NCBI RefSeq assembly: GCF_014843005.1
Contig: NZ_JACYXM010000002.1
Span: forward strand, 496,001 to 560,000
DNA from: Rhodanobacter sp. DHG33
Lineage (GTDB): Bacteria > Pseudomonadota > Gammaproteobacteria > Xanthomonadales > Rhodanobacteraceae
Length of the DNA: 64,000 nucleotides
Direction of reading: 5' to 3'
The position numbers and the translations under genes are program-made. Within the stretch, counting starts at the first letter, position 1, and each line of letters opens with the position of its first letter. The notes beneath the pieces were generated by a model. The model did not search any database and was not told the DNA's origin. It saw only the letters and a program-made list of their open reading frames with translations. Shown here piece by piece: positions 45,186 through 53,692 of the stretch.

Positions 45186-46091
45186 CTACTGCTGGCGTGC
45201 CAGTTCCATGATGGCTTCGCGTATCCAGCGTTGCCCGCTGTGGCCATGGTTGCGTTCATGCCACAGCATGCTCACGGCGAAGCCCGGCACGGGGAACGGG
45301 CATTCGACCACCTTGAGCGTCTCGCCGCGATCGCGCACCAGCCGTTCCGGCACCAGGGCGACGAAGTCGGATTGGGCGACGATTTCAGGCACGAACAGGA
45401 ACGACGCTGCGGAAAGCGCCACGTTGCGCTTGTAGCCCAGAGCGGCGAGCCCATCGTCCACGGGAGTTGCGAAATCGCCGCCATGCAGCGAGACGATGAC
45501 CTGATCCAGCCGCGCGAACTGCTCCACCGAGAGCCCCCGCCGCAGTCCGGGGTGCCGATGTCTGCCGATCAGCACGTAGCGCTCGTCGAACAGATGCCGG
45601 CTGCGCAGGCTGATCGGTCCATGCTCGGGTGTCATCAACGCCAGATCCACTTCTCCAGTGGCCATCTGTGTTTCCAGCTGCGACGGATCGAGATGGCGCA
45701 AGGCGATACGCACGCCGGGCGCCCGTTTTCGCAGGGCAATCGCCAACGGCTGGACCACCGTCTTCTGCAGGTAATCGGTGCAGGCGATGGCAACCGTGAG
45801 CCGGGCACGCAGTGGGTCAAAATGGCGATGTTCGGCCAGCGTGGCACGCACCTGGTCTAGTGCGTGGCGGAGCGGACCCAGCAGGTCGAGGGCCTTCGCC
45901 GTGGGCGTCATCCCGCGCTGTACCGGTATCAGAAGCGGGTCATCGAACAGCTCGCGCAGGCGACTCAATTGCGCACTGACTGCAGGCTGGCTGAGATGCA
46001 GGCGCTCTGCCGCGCGCGTCACGTTCTGCTCCACCAGCAGAGTTTCCAGCGTGACCAGAAGATTGAGGTCCAGGCGCTTTTTGGTATCCAT
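45186..46091 (-). CDS. LysR-family transcriptional regulator
   Basis: A 301-residue regulator. The N-terminal winged helix is LDLNLLVTLETLLVEQNVTR followed by AAERLHLSQPAVSAQLSRLR, the classical LysR start. The effector domain carries TVAIACTDYLQK and FLFVPEIVAQSDFVALVPER, similar to the NodD/LeuO subgroup. It is divergent from the quinone reductase gene 99 bp away and probably controls it. The start at 46091 (MDTKKRLDLNLL) is chosen over longer frames. The ligand is unknown. Confidence 0.92.
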   Translation of the reverse strand: MDTKKRLDLNLLVTLETLLVEQNVTRAAERLHLSQPAVSAQLSRLRELFDDPLLIPVQRGMTPTAKALDLLGPLRHALDQVRATLAEHRHFDPLRARLTVAIACTDYLQKTVVQPLAIALRKRAPGVRIALRHLDPSQLETQMATGEVDLALMTPEHGPISLRSRHLFDERYVLIGRHRHPGLRRGLSVEQFARLDQVIVSLHGGDFATPVDDGLAALGYKRNVALSAASFLFVPEIVAQSDFVALVPERLVRDRGETLKVVECPFPVPGFAVSMLWHERNHGHSGQRWIREAIMELARQQ

Positions 46092-46129
46092 TGAATGGAT
46101 GATAGGCGGAAATTTATTTGATTTCACAA

Positions 46130-46144
46130 ATGTCACGGTGACAT
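46130..46144. promoter_or_regulatory. Palindromic LysR-type operator
   Basis: ATGTCAC-G-GTGACAT is a perfect 15-bp dyad containing T-N11-A (46131, 46143), in the middle of the 99-bp region between the LysR gene and its divergent neighbour. Confidence 0.65.
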
Positions 46145-46190
46145 CGAGACTGCGCGAGGTCCTGCTCTCGAGTCCCGCGAAGGTCATGCC

Positions 46191-47042
46191 ATGCAACGAA
46201 TCGACAAGAAAAAAATCCTGATCGTCCACGCCCACCCCGAACGGACATCCGTGACGTCCCAGCTCGCCGGAATCTCTTCCGAGGCGCTGAAGGCCCAAGG
46301 CCACGAAGTCATGGAGTCCGATCTGTATGCGATGGGATGGAAGGCAGTGTTCGATGATCGGGATTTCCCTGTCCGTGCCAATCGGGCCCGTTTGTCCTTC
46401 ATCGAGGAATCGGGGCATGCGTTTTCCAGCGGCTGCCAAACTCCGGATGTCGAAGAAGAACAGCGCAAACTGTCGGCGGCCGATGCGGTGATTCTGCTGT
46501 TTCCGCTGTGGTGGTTCGGCATGCCGGCGATCATGAAAGGATGGGTGGACCGGGTGTGGGCTTTTGGTCTGGCCTATGGCTACCAGGGAGCCGGCAACAC
46601 CTATCGTTATGGCGAAGGCGGGTTCGCGGGAAAGCGCGCATTGCTGGCGGTTTCAGTCGGCGGACCGGCGGAGGACTATTCTCCCCGCGGTATCAACGGG
46701 CCGCTGGAACAGCTGCTCTTTCCCATCACGCATGGCACGCTGTTCTTTCCCGGCATGCAGGTGCTGCCCACTTTCGCGGTGTACGGAGCGGTCCGGATCG
46801 ACGCCAAAGGCATGGCGGATGCAGCCGGTGCCTGGCGTGGCCGGGTGGAGCGGCTGTTCGACGATGCGCCGATCGCCTTCCGTCCGCAGAACGGCGGCGA
46901 CTATCCGGATCGTCATGTGCTGGCCAGTCATGTCGCACCGGATCAGACGGGTCTGATGGCTCATGTCGCCGATACCTGCCGCGTAGCTCTGTACGAGAGA
47001 AACGAGGCGCTTGCGTCCTCCGTATCCGCGCTGGAGACCTGA
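46191..47042 (+). CDS. NAD(P)H quinone oxidoreductase (NQO1/MdaB-like)
   Basis: A 283-residue flavodoxin-fold enzyme. ILIVHAHPERTSVTSQLAGI binds flavin phosphate, and FPLWWFGMPAIMKGWVDRVW is the hallmark of the NAD(P)H dehydrogenase (quinone) family. GGPAEDYSPRGINGPLEQLL continues the FAD-binding site. It performs two-electron reduction of quinones or electrophiles. It faces the LysR gene across a palindromic operator, so induction by a quinone-like effector is likely. A terminator follows at 47143. Confidence 0.88.
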   Translation: MQRIDKKKILIVHAHPERTSVTSQLAGISSEALKAQGHEVMESDLYAMGWKAVFDDRDFPVRANRARLSFIEESGHAFSSGCQTPDVEEEQRKLSAADAVILLFPLWWFGMPAIMKGWVDRVWAFGLAYGYQGAGNTYRYGEGGFAGKRALLAVSVGGPAEDYSPRGINGPLEQLLFPITHGTLFFPGMQVLPTFAVYGAVRIDAKGMADAAGAWRGRVERLFDDAPIAFRPQNGGDYPDRHVLASHVAPDQTGLMAHVADTCRVALYERNEALASSVSALET

Positions 47043-47142
47043 GAGCCGCGAAAGCGGAAGCTTCATGGAGGGGCGTTCGTAGGATCGCTGGCAGTCCTGC
47101 CCAGCGGGTGGCACGGTGTCCAGCGCAATCTCTAACGAAAAA

Positions 47143-47164
47143 GCCCGCCGAATGGCGGGCTTTT
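47143..47164. terminator. Bidirectional terminator
   Basis: GCCCGCC-GAAT-GGCGGGC flanked by AAAAA on the left and TTTT on the right, between the quinone reductase gene (+) and the cytochrome genes (-). Confidence 0.88.
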
Positions 47165-47190
47165 GTGTCGTGAAGCGCACGGCGCAGCGA

Positions 47191-47541
47191 TCAATCGCCC
47201 TGCACGTGACCCTTCAGCGTGTCCAGCTTGGTCGGCAGGCTGGAGAAATAGGCGGAGATGTCCTCGATGTCCTGGTCGGACAGCGTGGCCACCATGCCTT
47301 TCATGATCGGGTTGCTGCGGCGGCCGTCCTTGTACTCGTGCAGCACCTGCTGCAGGTATTCGTTGTACTGGCCGGCGAGGCGCGGGTACTGTGGGTCGAC
47401 CGCGTTGCCGTCGGCGCCGTGGCAGGCGAAGCAGGCGGCGGCCTTGGTCTTGCCGGCGGCGGGATCGCCGCTGGCCAGCAGCGAAGTGGAAGCGAACGCC
47501 AGGACGGCGCCGAACGAGAGCAGGGCAAGTGCGCGTTGCAT
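47191..47541 (-). CDS. Small periplasmic c-type cytochrome (c4/c5-like)
   Basis: A 116-residue class I cytochrome c. A signal peptide (MQRALALLSFGAVLAFASTS, cleavage near LLA-SG) precedes GDPAAGKTKAAACFACHGADG with one CxxCH haem site at about residues 36-40; the distal ligand is probably the Met of PIMKGMV. It likely shuttles electrons to a terminal oxidase. Start 47541 has AAGGA nearby. It is 13 bp from a second cytochrome gene and probably arose by duplication. Confidence 0.9.
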   Translation of the reverse strand: MQRALALLSFGAVLAFASTSLLASGDPAAGKTKAAACFACHGADGNAVDPQYPRLAGQYNEYLQQVLHEYKDGRRSNPIMKGMVATLSDQDIEDISAYFSSLPTKLDTLKGHVQGD

Positions 47542-47554
47542 GCGGAGTCCTTGG

Positions 47555-47887
47555 TTACTTGGTCGGCGTGATGCTGGACAGGTAGGCGGCGATGTCCTTG
47601 ATGTTCTGCTCGGACAGGCTCTGCGCCTGTGCCTGCATCGTCGGATACCCACGATCGCCGCTCTTGTAGCCGTTCAACGCAGTGATGATGTACTGCTCGT
47701 TCTGCCCGGCGATCTTCGGCACGGGGTAATCCGGATAGGCGTTGGAGTAGCCCGGCACGCCGTGGCAGCCGGCGCAGGTGTAGACCAGCGTGCGTCCCGC
47801 GGCCTTGTCGCCGGTTTGGGCATGCGCGCTGGTGGAGGCCAGCAAGGCGGCAGTCACAGCCAGGCCAAGCAATTGCAGTCGAATCAT
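47555..47887 (-). CDS. Small periplasmic c-type cytochrome (paralogue)
   Basis: A 110-residue class I cytochrome c with a signal peptide (MIRLQLLGLAVTAALLASTS to AHA) and one CAGCH haem site. The layout (K-x-x-GQNEQYI, YKSGDRGYPTMQAQAQSLSE) parallels the downstream gene, including a Met that could be the sixth ligand. In c4-type proteins two such domains are fused; here they are separate adjacent genes. It is the first gene of the pair. Confidence 0.9.
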   Translation of the reverse strand: MIRLQLLGLAVTAALLASTSAHAQTGDKAAGRTLVYTCAGCHGVPGYSNAYPDYPVPKIAGQNEQYIITALNGYKSGDRGYPTMQAQAQSLSEQNIKDIAAYLSSITPTK

Positions 47888-47990
47888 CGAGATCGTTCCC
47901 CAGGTGCGGCGGCAGATGCGATTGAATGCAGCAACCGCCGCAGTATAGACAGCAGCTCCCGGCACGGACAACCTGCCGTGCCTCCGCCGC

Positions 47991-49223
47991 TCAGAACAGG
48001 CTGCGGACGATGTGGATGCCCGCGCTGTATTCGCCCACGATGGTGCCCAGGCTGACCAGGAAAAAGTTCAGCAGGGTGCGCGCCACGCGGTTCTTCCACC
48101 AGCCGCTCCAGTGCACGATGTCGTCGCGCAGCGTGTCGAAGTCGGCCACGCGCGGACGGCGCACCCAGGCCTCGGCCATGGCGCTGATGCCGCCGGCGGG
48201 AATGCCGGGGCGGAATGGCTTGATCGGCGCCGCGATGAAGGCGGCGAGGATGCTGAGCGGATGCGCGCCGGCGGCAATCGCGCCCAGCGCAGCGAAACCG
48301 CCGGTGAACAGCACCCAGGCGGTGAGCACCTGTGTACCTAGCGCCGCGTTGCGATGGAAGGCGAATGCGATGGCCGCGAACACGGCCAGCACCAGACCCA
48401 CGGCCAGCCATTTCGGCCAGCGCGCTTTCGGCGGCGATTGCGCCAGGTCGGCGGCGGTCGCTGCCGGGTCGCCCTGTTGTTCGCGCAGGCATTGGCACAT
48501 GCCTTTCAGGTGGCCGGCGCCGATGACCACCAGCACGCGGCGCGGTTCGGCGGACGGCGTGCGCGCGGCTTCCTCGCGCAGGCGTGCGGCCATGTAGGCG
48601 TCGCGCTCGCCGATCAGGCTCTGGTACAGCGGCTGGGATTCGCTGGCGAACTCGCTGAAGGCGCTTTCCAGCATGTCGCCTTGCTTGAGCTTCTCGATTT
48701 CGCTGGCGTCGATCTCCTCGCGCTCGAACACGCTGGCGAGCAGGCCGCCAAGCAGGCCGAAACGCTGCCAGAAGCCCACGTTGTGCCAGGCGCGCTTGAG
48801 CGTGGTGCCCACGTCGCGGTCGACCAGCCACAGCGGCAGGTTGCGCGCGGCGGCGCCGTCCATCGCGGCCTTCATTTCGGCGCCCGGCTGGATGCCGGAC
48901 TGTTCGGCGAGGCGCTTCTGGAAAGTGGAAAGCACCAGGCTGGCGGCCACCATGCCGGCCTTGCCCTGGCGTATCACCTGGAACAGATCCATGCGCTTGA
49001 ACGCATCGGGGTCGCGCATGCCCTGCGCGCGGCTTTCGCACAGCTCCACGGCGATGGCGTCGAAATGCTCATGGTCCAGCAGCGCCTGCACCGCCTCCAT
49101 GCTGGTGCGCGAGACGTGCGCCGTGCCCAGCACCACGTACTCCACCCCGTCGCGCGTCACACGTTCGATGGGCTGGTCCTTCAGCACGGCGGGCAGGGGA
49201 GAAGTGGATTCGGGAGCACTCAT
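47991..49223 (-). CDS. TraB/PrgY-family membrane protein
   Basis: A 410-residue TraB domain protein. The N-terminal domain has VVLGTAHVSRTSMEAVQALL and IAVELCESRAQGM, plus VLVVIGAGHLKGM, the conserved GTAHV, ELC-x-R and GxxH positions proposed as metal-dependent protease residues. Three or four membrane helices follow from about residue 285. PrgY limits pheromone activity in enterococci; the role in gammaproteobacteria is unknown. The start at 49223 (MSAPESTSPLP) is chosen over a longer frame. Confidence 0.87.
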   Translation of the reverse strand: MSAPESTSPLPAVLKDQPIERVTRDGVEYVVLGTAHVSRTSMEAVQALLDHEHFDAIAVELCESRAQGMRDPDAFKRMDLFQVIRQGKAGMVAASLVLSTFQKRLAEQSGIQPGAEMKAAMDGAAARNLPLWLVDRDVGTTLKRAWHNVGFWQRFGLLGGLLASVFEREEIDASEIEKLKQGDMLESAFSEFASESQPLYQSLIGERDAYMAARLREEAARTPSAEPRRVLVVIGAGHLKGMCQCLREQQGDPAATAADLAQSPPKARWPKWLAVGLVLAVFAAIAFAFHRNAALGTQVLTAWVLFTGGFAALGAIAAGAHPLSILAAFIAAPIKPFRPGIPAGGISAMAEAWVRRPRVADFDTLRDDIVHWSGWWKNRVARTLLNFFLVSLGTIVGEYSAGIHIVRSLF

Positions 49224-49418
49224 GCGCAAGGCGTATCGGTCACTGGGAGACCACAAGCATGGGGACGTGCCTTGCGCGAAGCAAGTCGAAAGTGCGGCCA
49301 GGGGCAGCCAGCCACACAATTTCCGCGACTCAAAGATGCTCGCAGAGGTATTTGAAGAGTGCGGCCATGGATGGCCGCCCGCGTGACTTTCGCGATCAGG
49401 GATGATCGCAAACTAAAA

Positions 49419-50309
49419 TCAGTCCCGGAAACGCTTGAGCAAGTCGCCGTAAGCGTCGATGCGGCGGTCGCGCAGGAACGGCCAGATGCGGCGCACGTGC
49501 TCGCTGCGCTGCATGTCGATCTCGGCGATCAGCAGTTCGCGCTGGTCGGTACCGGCCTGCGCGAGGAATTCGCCCTGCGGGCCGGCCACGAAACTGGTGC
49601 CCCAGAACCGGATGCCCGCGCCGACGCCGCTGGGGTCGGCCTCGTGGCCGGTGCGGTTGCAGGAGAGCAGCGGCAGGCCGTTCGCCACCGCATGGCCGCG
49701 CTGCACGGTCACCCACGCTTCGCGCTGGCGATCCTTCTCGCCCTGCGCGTCGTTGGGATCCCAGCCGATCGCCGTGGGGTAGAGCAGCAGTTCCGCGCCG
49801 GCCAGCGCCATCAGGCGTGCGGCTTCGGGATACCACTGGTCCCAGCACACCAGCACGCCCAGCTTGCCCACCGAGGTCTGGACCGGCTCGAAGCCGAGGT
49901 CGCCCGGCGTGAAGTAGAACTTCTCGTAGAACGCCGGATCGTCGGGGATGTGCATCTTGCGGTACTTGCCCGCGATCGCCGCCGAGCGGTCGAACACCAC
50001 CGCGGTGTTGTGGTACAGCCCGGCCGCCCGCTTCTCGAACAGCGAGGCCACCACCACCAGCTTCAGCTCCTCGGCCAGTTTGCCGATGCGCGCGGTGCTG
50101 GGGCCGGGGATGCTCTCGGCCAGGTCGAACAGGTCGACCGATTCGTGCTGGCAGAAATACGGGCCGTTGTGCAGCTCCTGCAGCAGCACCAGTTCGGCGC
50201 CGGCCTTGGCGGCCTCGCGCAGGCCGGCCTCGATGGCATCGAGGTTGGCGTCGCGGCTGCCGCGGTCGGTTTCCTGCAACAGGGCGGCTTTCAGGATCTT
50301 GCGGGTCAT
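49419..50309 (-). CDS. aguB: N-carbamoylputrescine amidase
   Basis: A 296-residue nitrilase-superfamily amidase. The catalytic triad is E45 (LLQELHNGPYF), K118 (YRKMHIPDDP) and C155 (VLVCWDQWYPEAAR). It converts N-carbamoylputrescine to putrescine, CO2 and ammonia, the step after agmatine deiminase (aguA, 53693-54730). The two are usually adjacent; here clcA, a PEBP gene and an AraC gene lie between. Start 50309 (MTRKILKAALLQ) fits the family. Confidence 0.95.
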   Translation of the reverse strand: MTRKILKAALLQETDRGSRDANLDAIEAGLREAAKAGAELVLLQELHNGPYFCQHESVDLFDLAESIPGPSTARIGKLAEELKLVVVASLFEKRAAGLYHNTAVVFDRSAAIAGKYRKMHIPDDPAFYEKFYFTPGDLGFEPVQTSVGKLGVLVCWDQWYPEAARLMALAGAELLLYPTAIGWDPNDAQGEKDRQREAWVTVQRGHAVANGLPLLSCNRTGHEADPSGVGAGIRFWGTSFVAGPQGEFLAQAGTDQRELLIAEIDMQRSEHVRRIWPFLRDRRIDAYGDLLKRFRD

Positions 50310-50484
50310 GGCGATTCGGCGTGAGGGTCTGCGCTGCATAGTGTAACAAGGCCCATCGCCGTGACCGTGGCAACGCGCTTGGGCTACTCTGGATCAGGGC
50401 GATGCTTTCCTGACGGAGGTGGCCGATGGTCGTTGCCGACGGATGCGCGATCCGGTGCTGCGGCACCGGCAGGCGAGGCAATGC

Positions 50485-52284
50485 ATGAACGTCGTCGCTG
50501 CCTGGCTGCTGCGCAAGTACGAACGCTGGAAGCAGGACACGCTGAGCCAGAGCGATTTCCGCCCCAGTGTCAGCATCCTCAAGCTTTCGCTGATGGCCGT
50601 GTTCGTGGGCATCGCCGCGGCGTTCGTCGCGTACGTGCTGTACCGGATGATCGGTCTGGTCACCAACCTGGCGTTCCGCCAGCAGTTCTCCTTCGACTTC
50701 GTCGCGCCGGCCCTGCATGCCCCGGTATGGGCGATCGTGCTGGCGCCGCTGGTGGGCGGCCTGCTGGTGGGGCTGATGGCGCGCTACGGCAGCGACCGCA
50801 TCCGCGGGCACGGCATCCCGGAGGCGCTGGAGGCGATCCTGTTTCGCCGCAGCAAGATGATGGCGAAGGTGGCGATCCTGAAACCGCTGTCGGCGGCGAT
50901 CGCGATCGGCACCGGCGGCCCGTTCGGTGCGGAAGGGCCGATCATCATGACCGGCGGCGCGGTGGGTTCGCTGTTCGGCCAGATGTTCTATCTCACCTCG
51001 ATGGAGCGCCGCACCCTGCTGGTAGCCGGCGCCTGCGCCGGCATGGCGGCCACCTTCGGCACGCCGATCGCGGCGACCCTGCTGGCGGTGGAACTGCTGC
51101 TGTTCGAGCTGCGCCCGCGCAGCACCATCCCGGTGGCGATCGCCTGCTTCGTGGCCGATGCGCTGCGCATGTGGCTGCTCGGTCCCGGCGCGCTGTTTCC
51201 GCTGGCGACGGTATTCGTGGTGAGCCTGCCGACCTTCGGTCTGGCTGCGGTGTGCGGCTTCCTCGCCGGCCTGTTGGCGACGGCGCTGACTGCGTTGGTG
51301 TACCGCGCCGAGGACATGTTCCATCGCCTGCCGGTGCACTGGATGTGGTGGCCGCTGATCGGCGCGGTGGCGGTGAGCATCGGTGGCGTGATCGAACCGC
51401 AGGCGCTGGGCGTGGGCTACGACGTGATCGACAAGCTGCTGACGGGCCAGCTGGTGGGCATGGCGATCCTGATCTTCATGCTGGTGAAGTCCGCGATGTG
51501 GGTGATCTATCTCGGCTCAGGGACGTCCGGTGGTGTGCTGGCGCCGCTGCTGTCGCTGGGTGCGGGGCTGGGTGGCCTGGAGTCGATGGTGTTTCCCGGC
51601 ACGGATCCGCTGCTGTGGCCGCTGCTCAGCATGGGGGCGATGCTGGCCGGCGTGATGCGATTGCCGTTCACCTCGATCATGTTCGCGCTGGAACTCACCC
51701 ACAACGCCAGCGCGCTGCCCGTGCTGCTGGTGGCCTGCACCACGGCCTACGGTGTGAGCGTGTTTCTGATGAAGCGCTCGATACTTACCGAGAAGATCGC
51801 GCGGCGCGGCCTGGACATCTTTCGCGAGTACACGGTGGACCGGCTAGAGCACATTCCGGTGCGCGAGGTGATGACCACGGCGATGATCACCGTGCCCGGT
51901 GACCTCAGCGTGCGCGAACTGGCCGGGCGTTATTTCGGCGCCGACCAGCAGTACCGCGCCTTTCCGGTAGTGGATGCCGATGGCGGCCTGCTCAACGTGG
52001 TCAACCGGCAGGACGTGCAGCGCTGGCTGAAGGAAGATCCCGCGGGCAGCGCGCGGCTGGCCGACGTGGTGGGTAAGGAGCCGGTGATCGCGTTGCCCGA
52101 CGAGAGCTGCCAGAGCGTGGCCGTGCGCGCCGCAGTGGAAAAGCTCGACCGCATTCCGGTGGTCGGTCCGGATCGCCGCACCCTGCTCGGCATGGTCACA
52201 CGCTACGACCTGCTCAAGCCGTACACGCACTACCACGACGAGGAAAGGGTGCGCGAACGCTTCTTCCGCAACGGCAAGACATGA
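50485..52284 (+). CDS. clcA: ClC-family chloride channel/transporter with CBS domains
   Basis: A 599-residue ClC protein with about ten membrane segments followed by two C-terminal CBS domains (about residues 450-585: REVMTTAMITVPGDLSVREL and AVEKLDRIPVVGPDRRTLLG). The selectivity motifs are GHGIPEA (GSGIP variant), GGPFGAEGP with the gating Glu, and GSGTSGGVLAPLL. The conserved gating Glu indicates a Cl-/H+ antiporter or gated channel; CBS domains imply control by adenine nucleotides. The start at ATG 50485 is chosen because upstream codons are not ClC-like. Confidence 0.9.
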   Translation: MNVVAAWLLRKYERWKQDTLSQSDFRPSVSILKLSLMAVFVGIAAAFVAYVLYRMIGLVTNLAFRQQFSFDFVAPALHAPVWAIVLAPLVGGLLVGLMARYGSDRIRGHGIPEALEAILFRRSKMMAKVAILKPLSAAIAIGTGGPFGAEGPIIMTGGAVGSLFGQMFYLTSMERRTLLVAGACAGMAATFGTPIAATLLAVELLLFELRPRSTIPVAIACFVADALRMWLLGPGALFPLATVFVVSLPTFGLAAVCGFLAGLLATALTALVYRAEDMFHRLPVHWMWWPLIGAVAVSIGGVIEPQALGVGYDVIDKLLTGQLVGMAILIFMLVKSAMWVIYLGSGTSGGVLAPLLSLGAGLGGLESMVFPGTDPLLWPLLSMGAMLAGVMRLPFTSIMFALELTHNASALPVLLVACTTAYGVSVFLMKRSILTEKIARRGLDIFREYTVDRLEHIPVREVMTTAMITVPGDLSVRELAGRYFGADQQYRAFPVVDADGGLLNVVNRQDVQRWLKEDPAGSARLADVVGKEPVIALPDESCQSVAVRAAVEKLDRIPVVGPDRRTLLGMVTRYDLLKPYTHYHDEERVRERFFRNGKT

Positions 52285-52320
52285 AGGCGCACGCAAGGTG
52301 CAGGGAATCTGGCGGCCAAT

Positions 52321-52845
52321 TCAACGCCCATAGGTCAAGGTGACCCGCGCCGCGCCGAGCGTGTGGCCATGGATCATGAAGCCGGCCAGGGCTGGCGAAG
52401 CGCCCTCAGGAAGCTCCATGGAGGGCACGTCCAGCGCGTATACGGTGAAGATGTAGCGGTGCGGCGCATCGCCCTTGGGCGGGCACGGGCCGCCCCACGC
52501 CGCCTGGCCATAGTCGTTGCGCACCGCAAGCGCGCCAGCCGGCAGGTGGCCGCCAGCCGGCAGCGCCGCGCTTGAGGCGGGCAGGTTGACCACTACCCAG
52601 TGCCACCAGCCGCTACCCGTGGGCGCGTCCGGGTCGTAAACGGTGAGCGCATAGCTGCGCGTGCCGGTCGGGGCATGCTGCCAATGCACGGCAGGCGCGC
52701 GGTTGTCGCCGGTGCAGCCAAAGCCATGGAAGCTGCTGCTCGGGGGCAGGCGCCCGTGTTCGCCGTCGACCTGTACCTGGAAGTCGGCGGCGTGGACACC
52801 CAGCGCGAAGGCGGATGCAAACAGTGTGGCAATCAGGCGGCGCAT
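52321..52845 (-). CDS. YbhB/YbcL-family (PEBP-like) secreted protein
   Basis: A 174-residue phosphatidylethanolamine-binding-protein homologue with a signal peptide (MRRLIATLFASAFALGVHAA). DPDAPTGSGWWHWVVVNLPA and DAPHRYIFTVYALD are the two PEBP signatures that form the anion pocket. The bacterial ligand is unknown. Start 52845 opens the signal peptide. It is convergent with clcA and in the same direction as the AraC gene 89 bp upstream. Confidence 0.92.
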   Translation of the reverse strand: MRRLIATLFASAFALGVHAADFQVQVDGEHGRLPPSSSFHGFGCTGDNRAPAVHWQHAPTGTRSYALTVYDPDAPTGSGWWHWVVVNLPASSAALPAGGHLPAGALAVRNDYGQAAWGGPCPPKGDAPHRYIFTVYALDVPSMELPEGASPALAGFMIHGHTLGAARVTLTYGR

Positions 52846-52934
52846 GGGAACCTCGCGGGAAGGGAGTGCGCGCATGGTGCGCGCCGCCGCATGGCCGCAG
52901 TGGCTTCAAACGCGCAAGCGCTCGCTCGATCCGC

Positions 52935-53684
52935 TCAGTCGCGCAGTTCGGAAGGCAAGGTGCCGAAGCGTTCGCGAAAACGCGCGGCGAAGCGCGAAGG
53001 CGAGGCATAGCCGCATTCGGCGGCCACTTGCTTGAGCGGCTTGTGCGAACCCTGTACCAGGGCCAGCCCGTGGGTGAGCCGTACTTCTTCGAGGATGCCC
53101 CGGAAACTGGTCGTCTCCTCGGCCAGGCGTCGGCGCAGCGTGGCGGTGCTGAGCGCCAGTTGTCCGGCCACTTCTTCCGCGCGCCACTCGCGGGCGGGCT
53201 GCGTGTTGAGCAACAGGCGAATGCGCTCGCCCAGTCCGCGGTCGCGCTGCATCGGTGGCCGATAACCGGCCAGCGCCACGGCGGCCACCAGTTCGGCGAC
53301 ACGGTGGCGCAGCAGGTTTTCCGGGAGCTGTTCGGAGACGCCTTGCTCGACGTGGGCAAAGGCCTGTTCCAGGGCGCGCAGCGCGGGCAACGCCGCCCAT
53401 GGCGATGCGTCGGCGGGCGCCAGGTCGGCAGGGTCCAGCATCGCCTGCGGCAGGCACAGGCAGACGGCGCGGTATGCGCCGTCGTCCGGCGGCAGGTTTT
53501 CCACGTGCAGCAATTGCCCGGGCGCCACCGCGGCAAAGCCGCCGGTGGGGATTTCGTCCTGGCGTCGCCCGTCGCCCATGCGCTTGCGGCCTGCACGTAC
53601 CTGGAAGATCGAGAATTCGCTGAAGGGCGCGGCGGCGATGCGTTGCCGCCGCCTGGCGAAAATCTCTAGGCGTGCGATGGCCAC
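52935..53684 (-). CDS. AraC-family transcriptional regulator
   Basis: A 249-residue regulator from GTG 53684; a longer frame from 53768 would run into aguA. The C-terminal domain has two helix-turn-helix units: EEVAGQLALSTATLRRRLAE and LKQVAAECGYASPSRFAARF, then FGTLPSELR, the AraC signature end. The N-terminal part is a likely ligand-binding barrel (IPTGGFAAVAPGQLLHVENL). It follows aguA by 8 bp, so it may be co-transcribed with it; targets are unknown. Confidence 0.88.
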   Translation of the reverse strand: MAIARLEIFARRRQRIAAAPFSEFSIFQVRAGRKRMGDGRRQDEIPTGGFAAVAPGQLLHVENLPPDDGAYRAVCLCLPQAMLDPADLAPADASPWAALPALRALEQAFAHVEQGVSEQLPENLLRHRVAELVAAVALAGYRPPMQRDRGLGERIRLLLNTQPAREWRAEEVAGQLALSTATLRRRLAEETTSFRGILEEVRLTHGLALVQGSHKPLKQVAAECGYASPSRFAARFRERFGTLPSELRD

Positions 53685-53692
53685 GCGCGGGC

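Noticed and set aside
49396-51339. A 647-codon minus-strand frame spanning aguB and part of clcA
   Set aside because: It crosses two recognised genes in other frames and has no recognisable domain.
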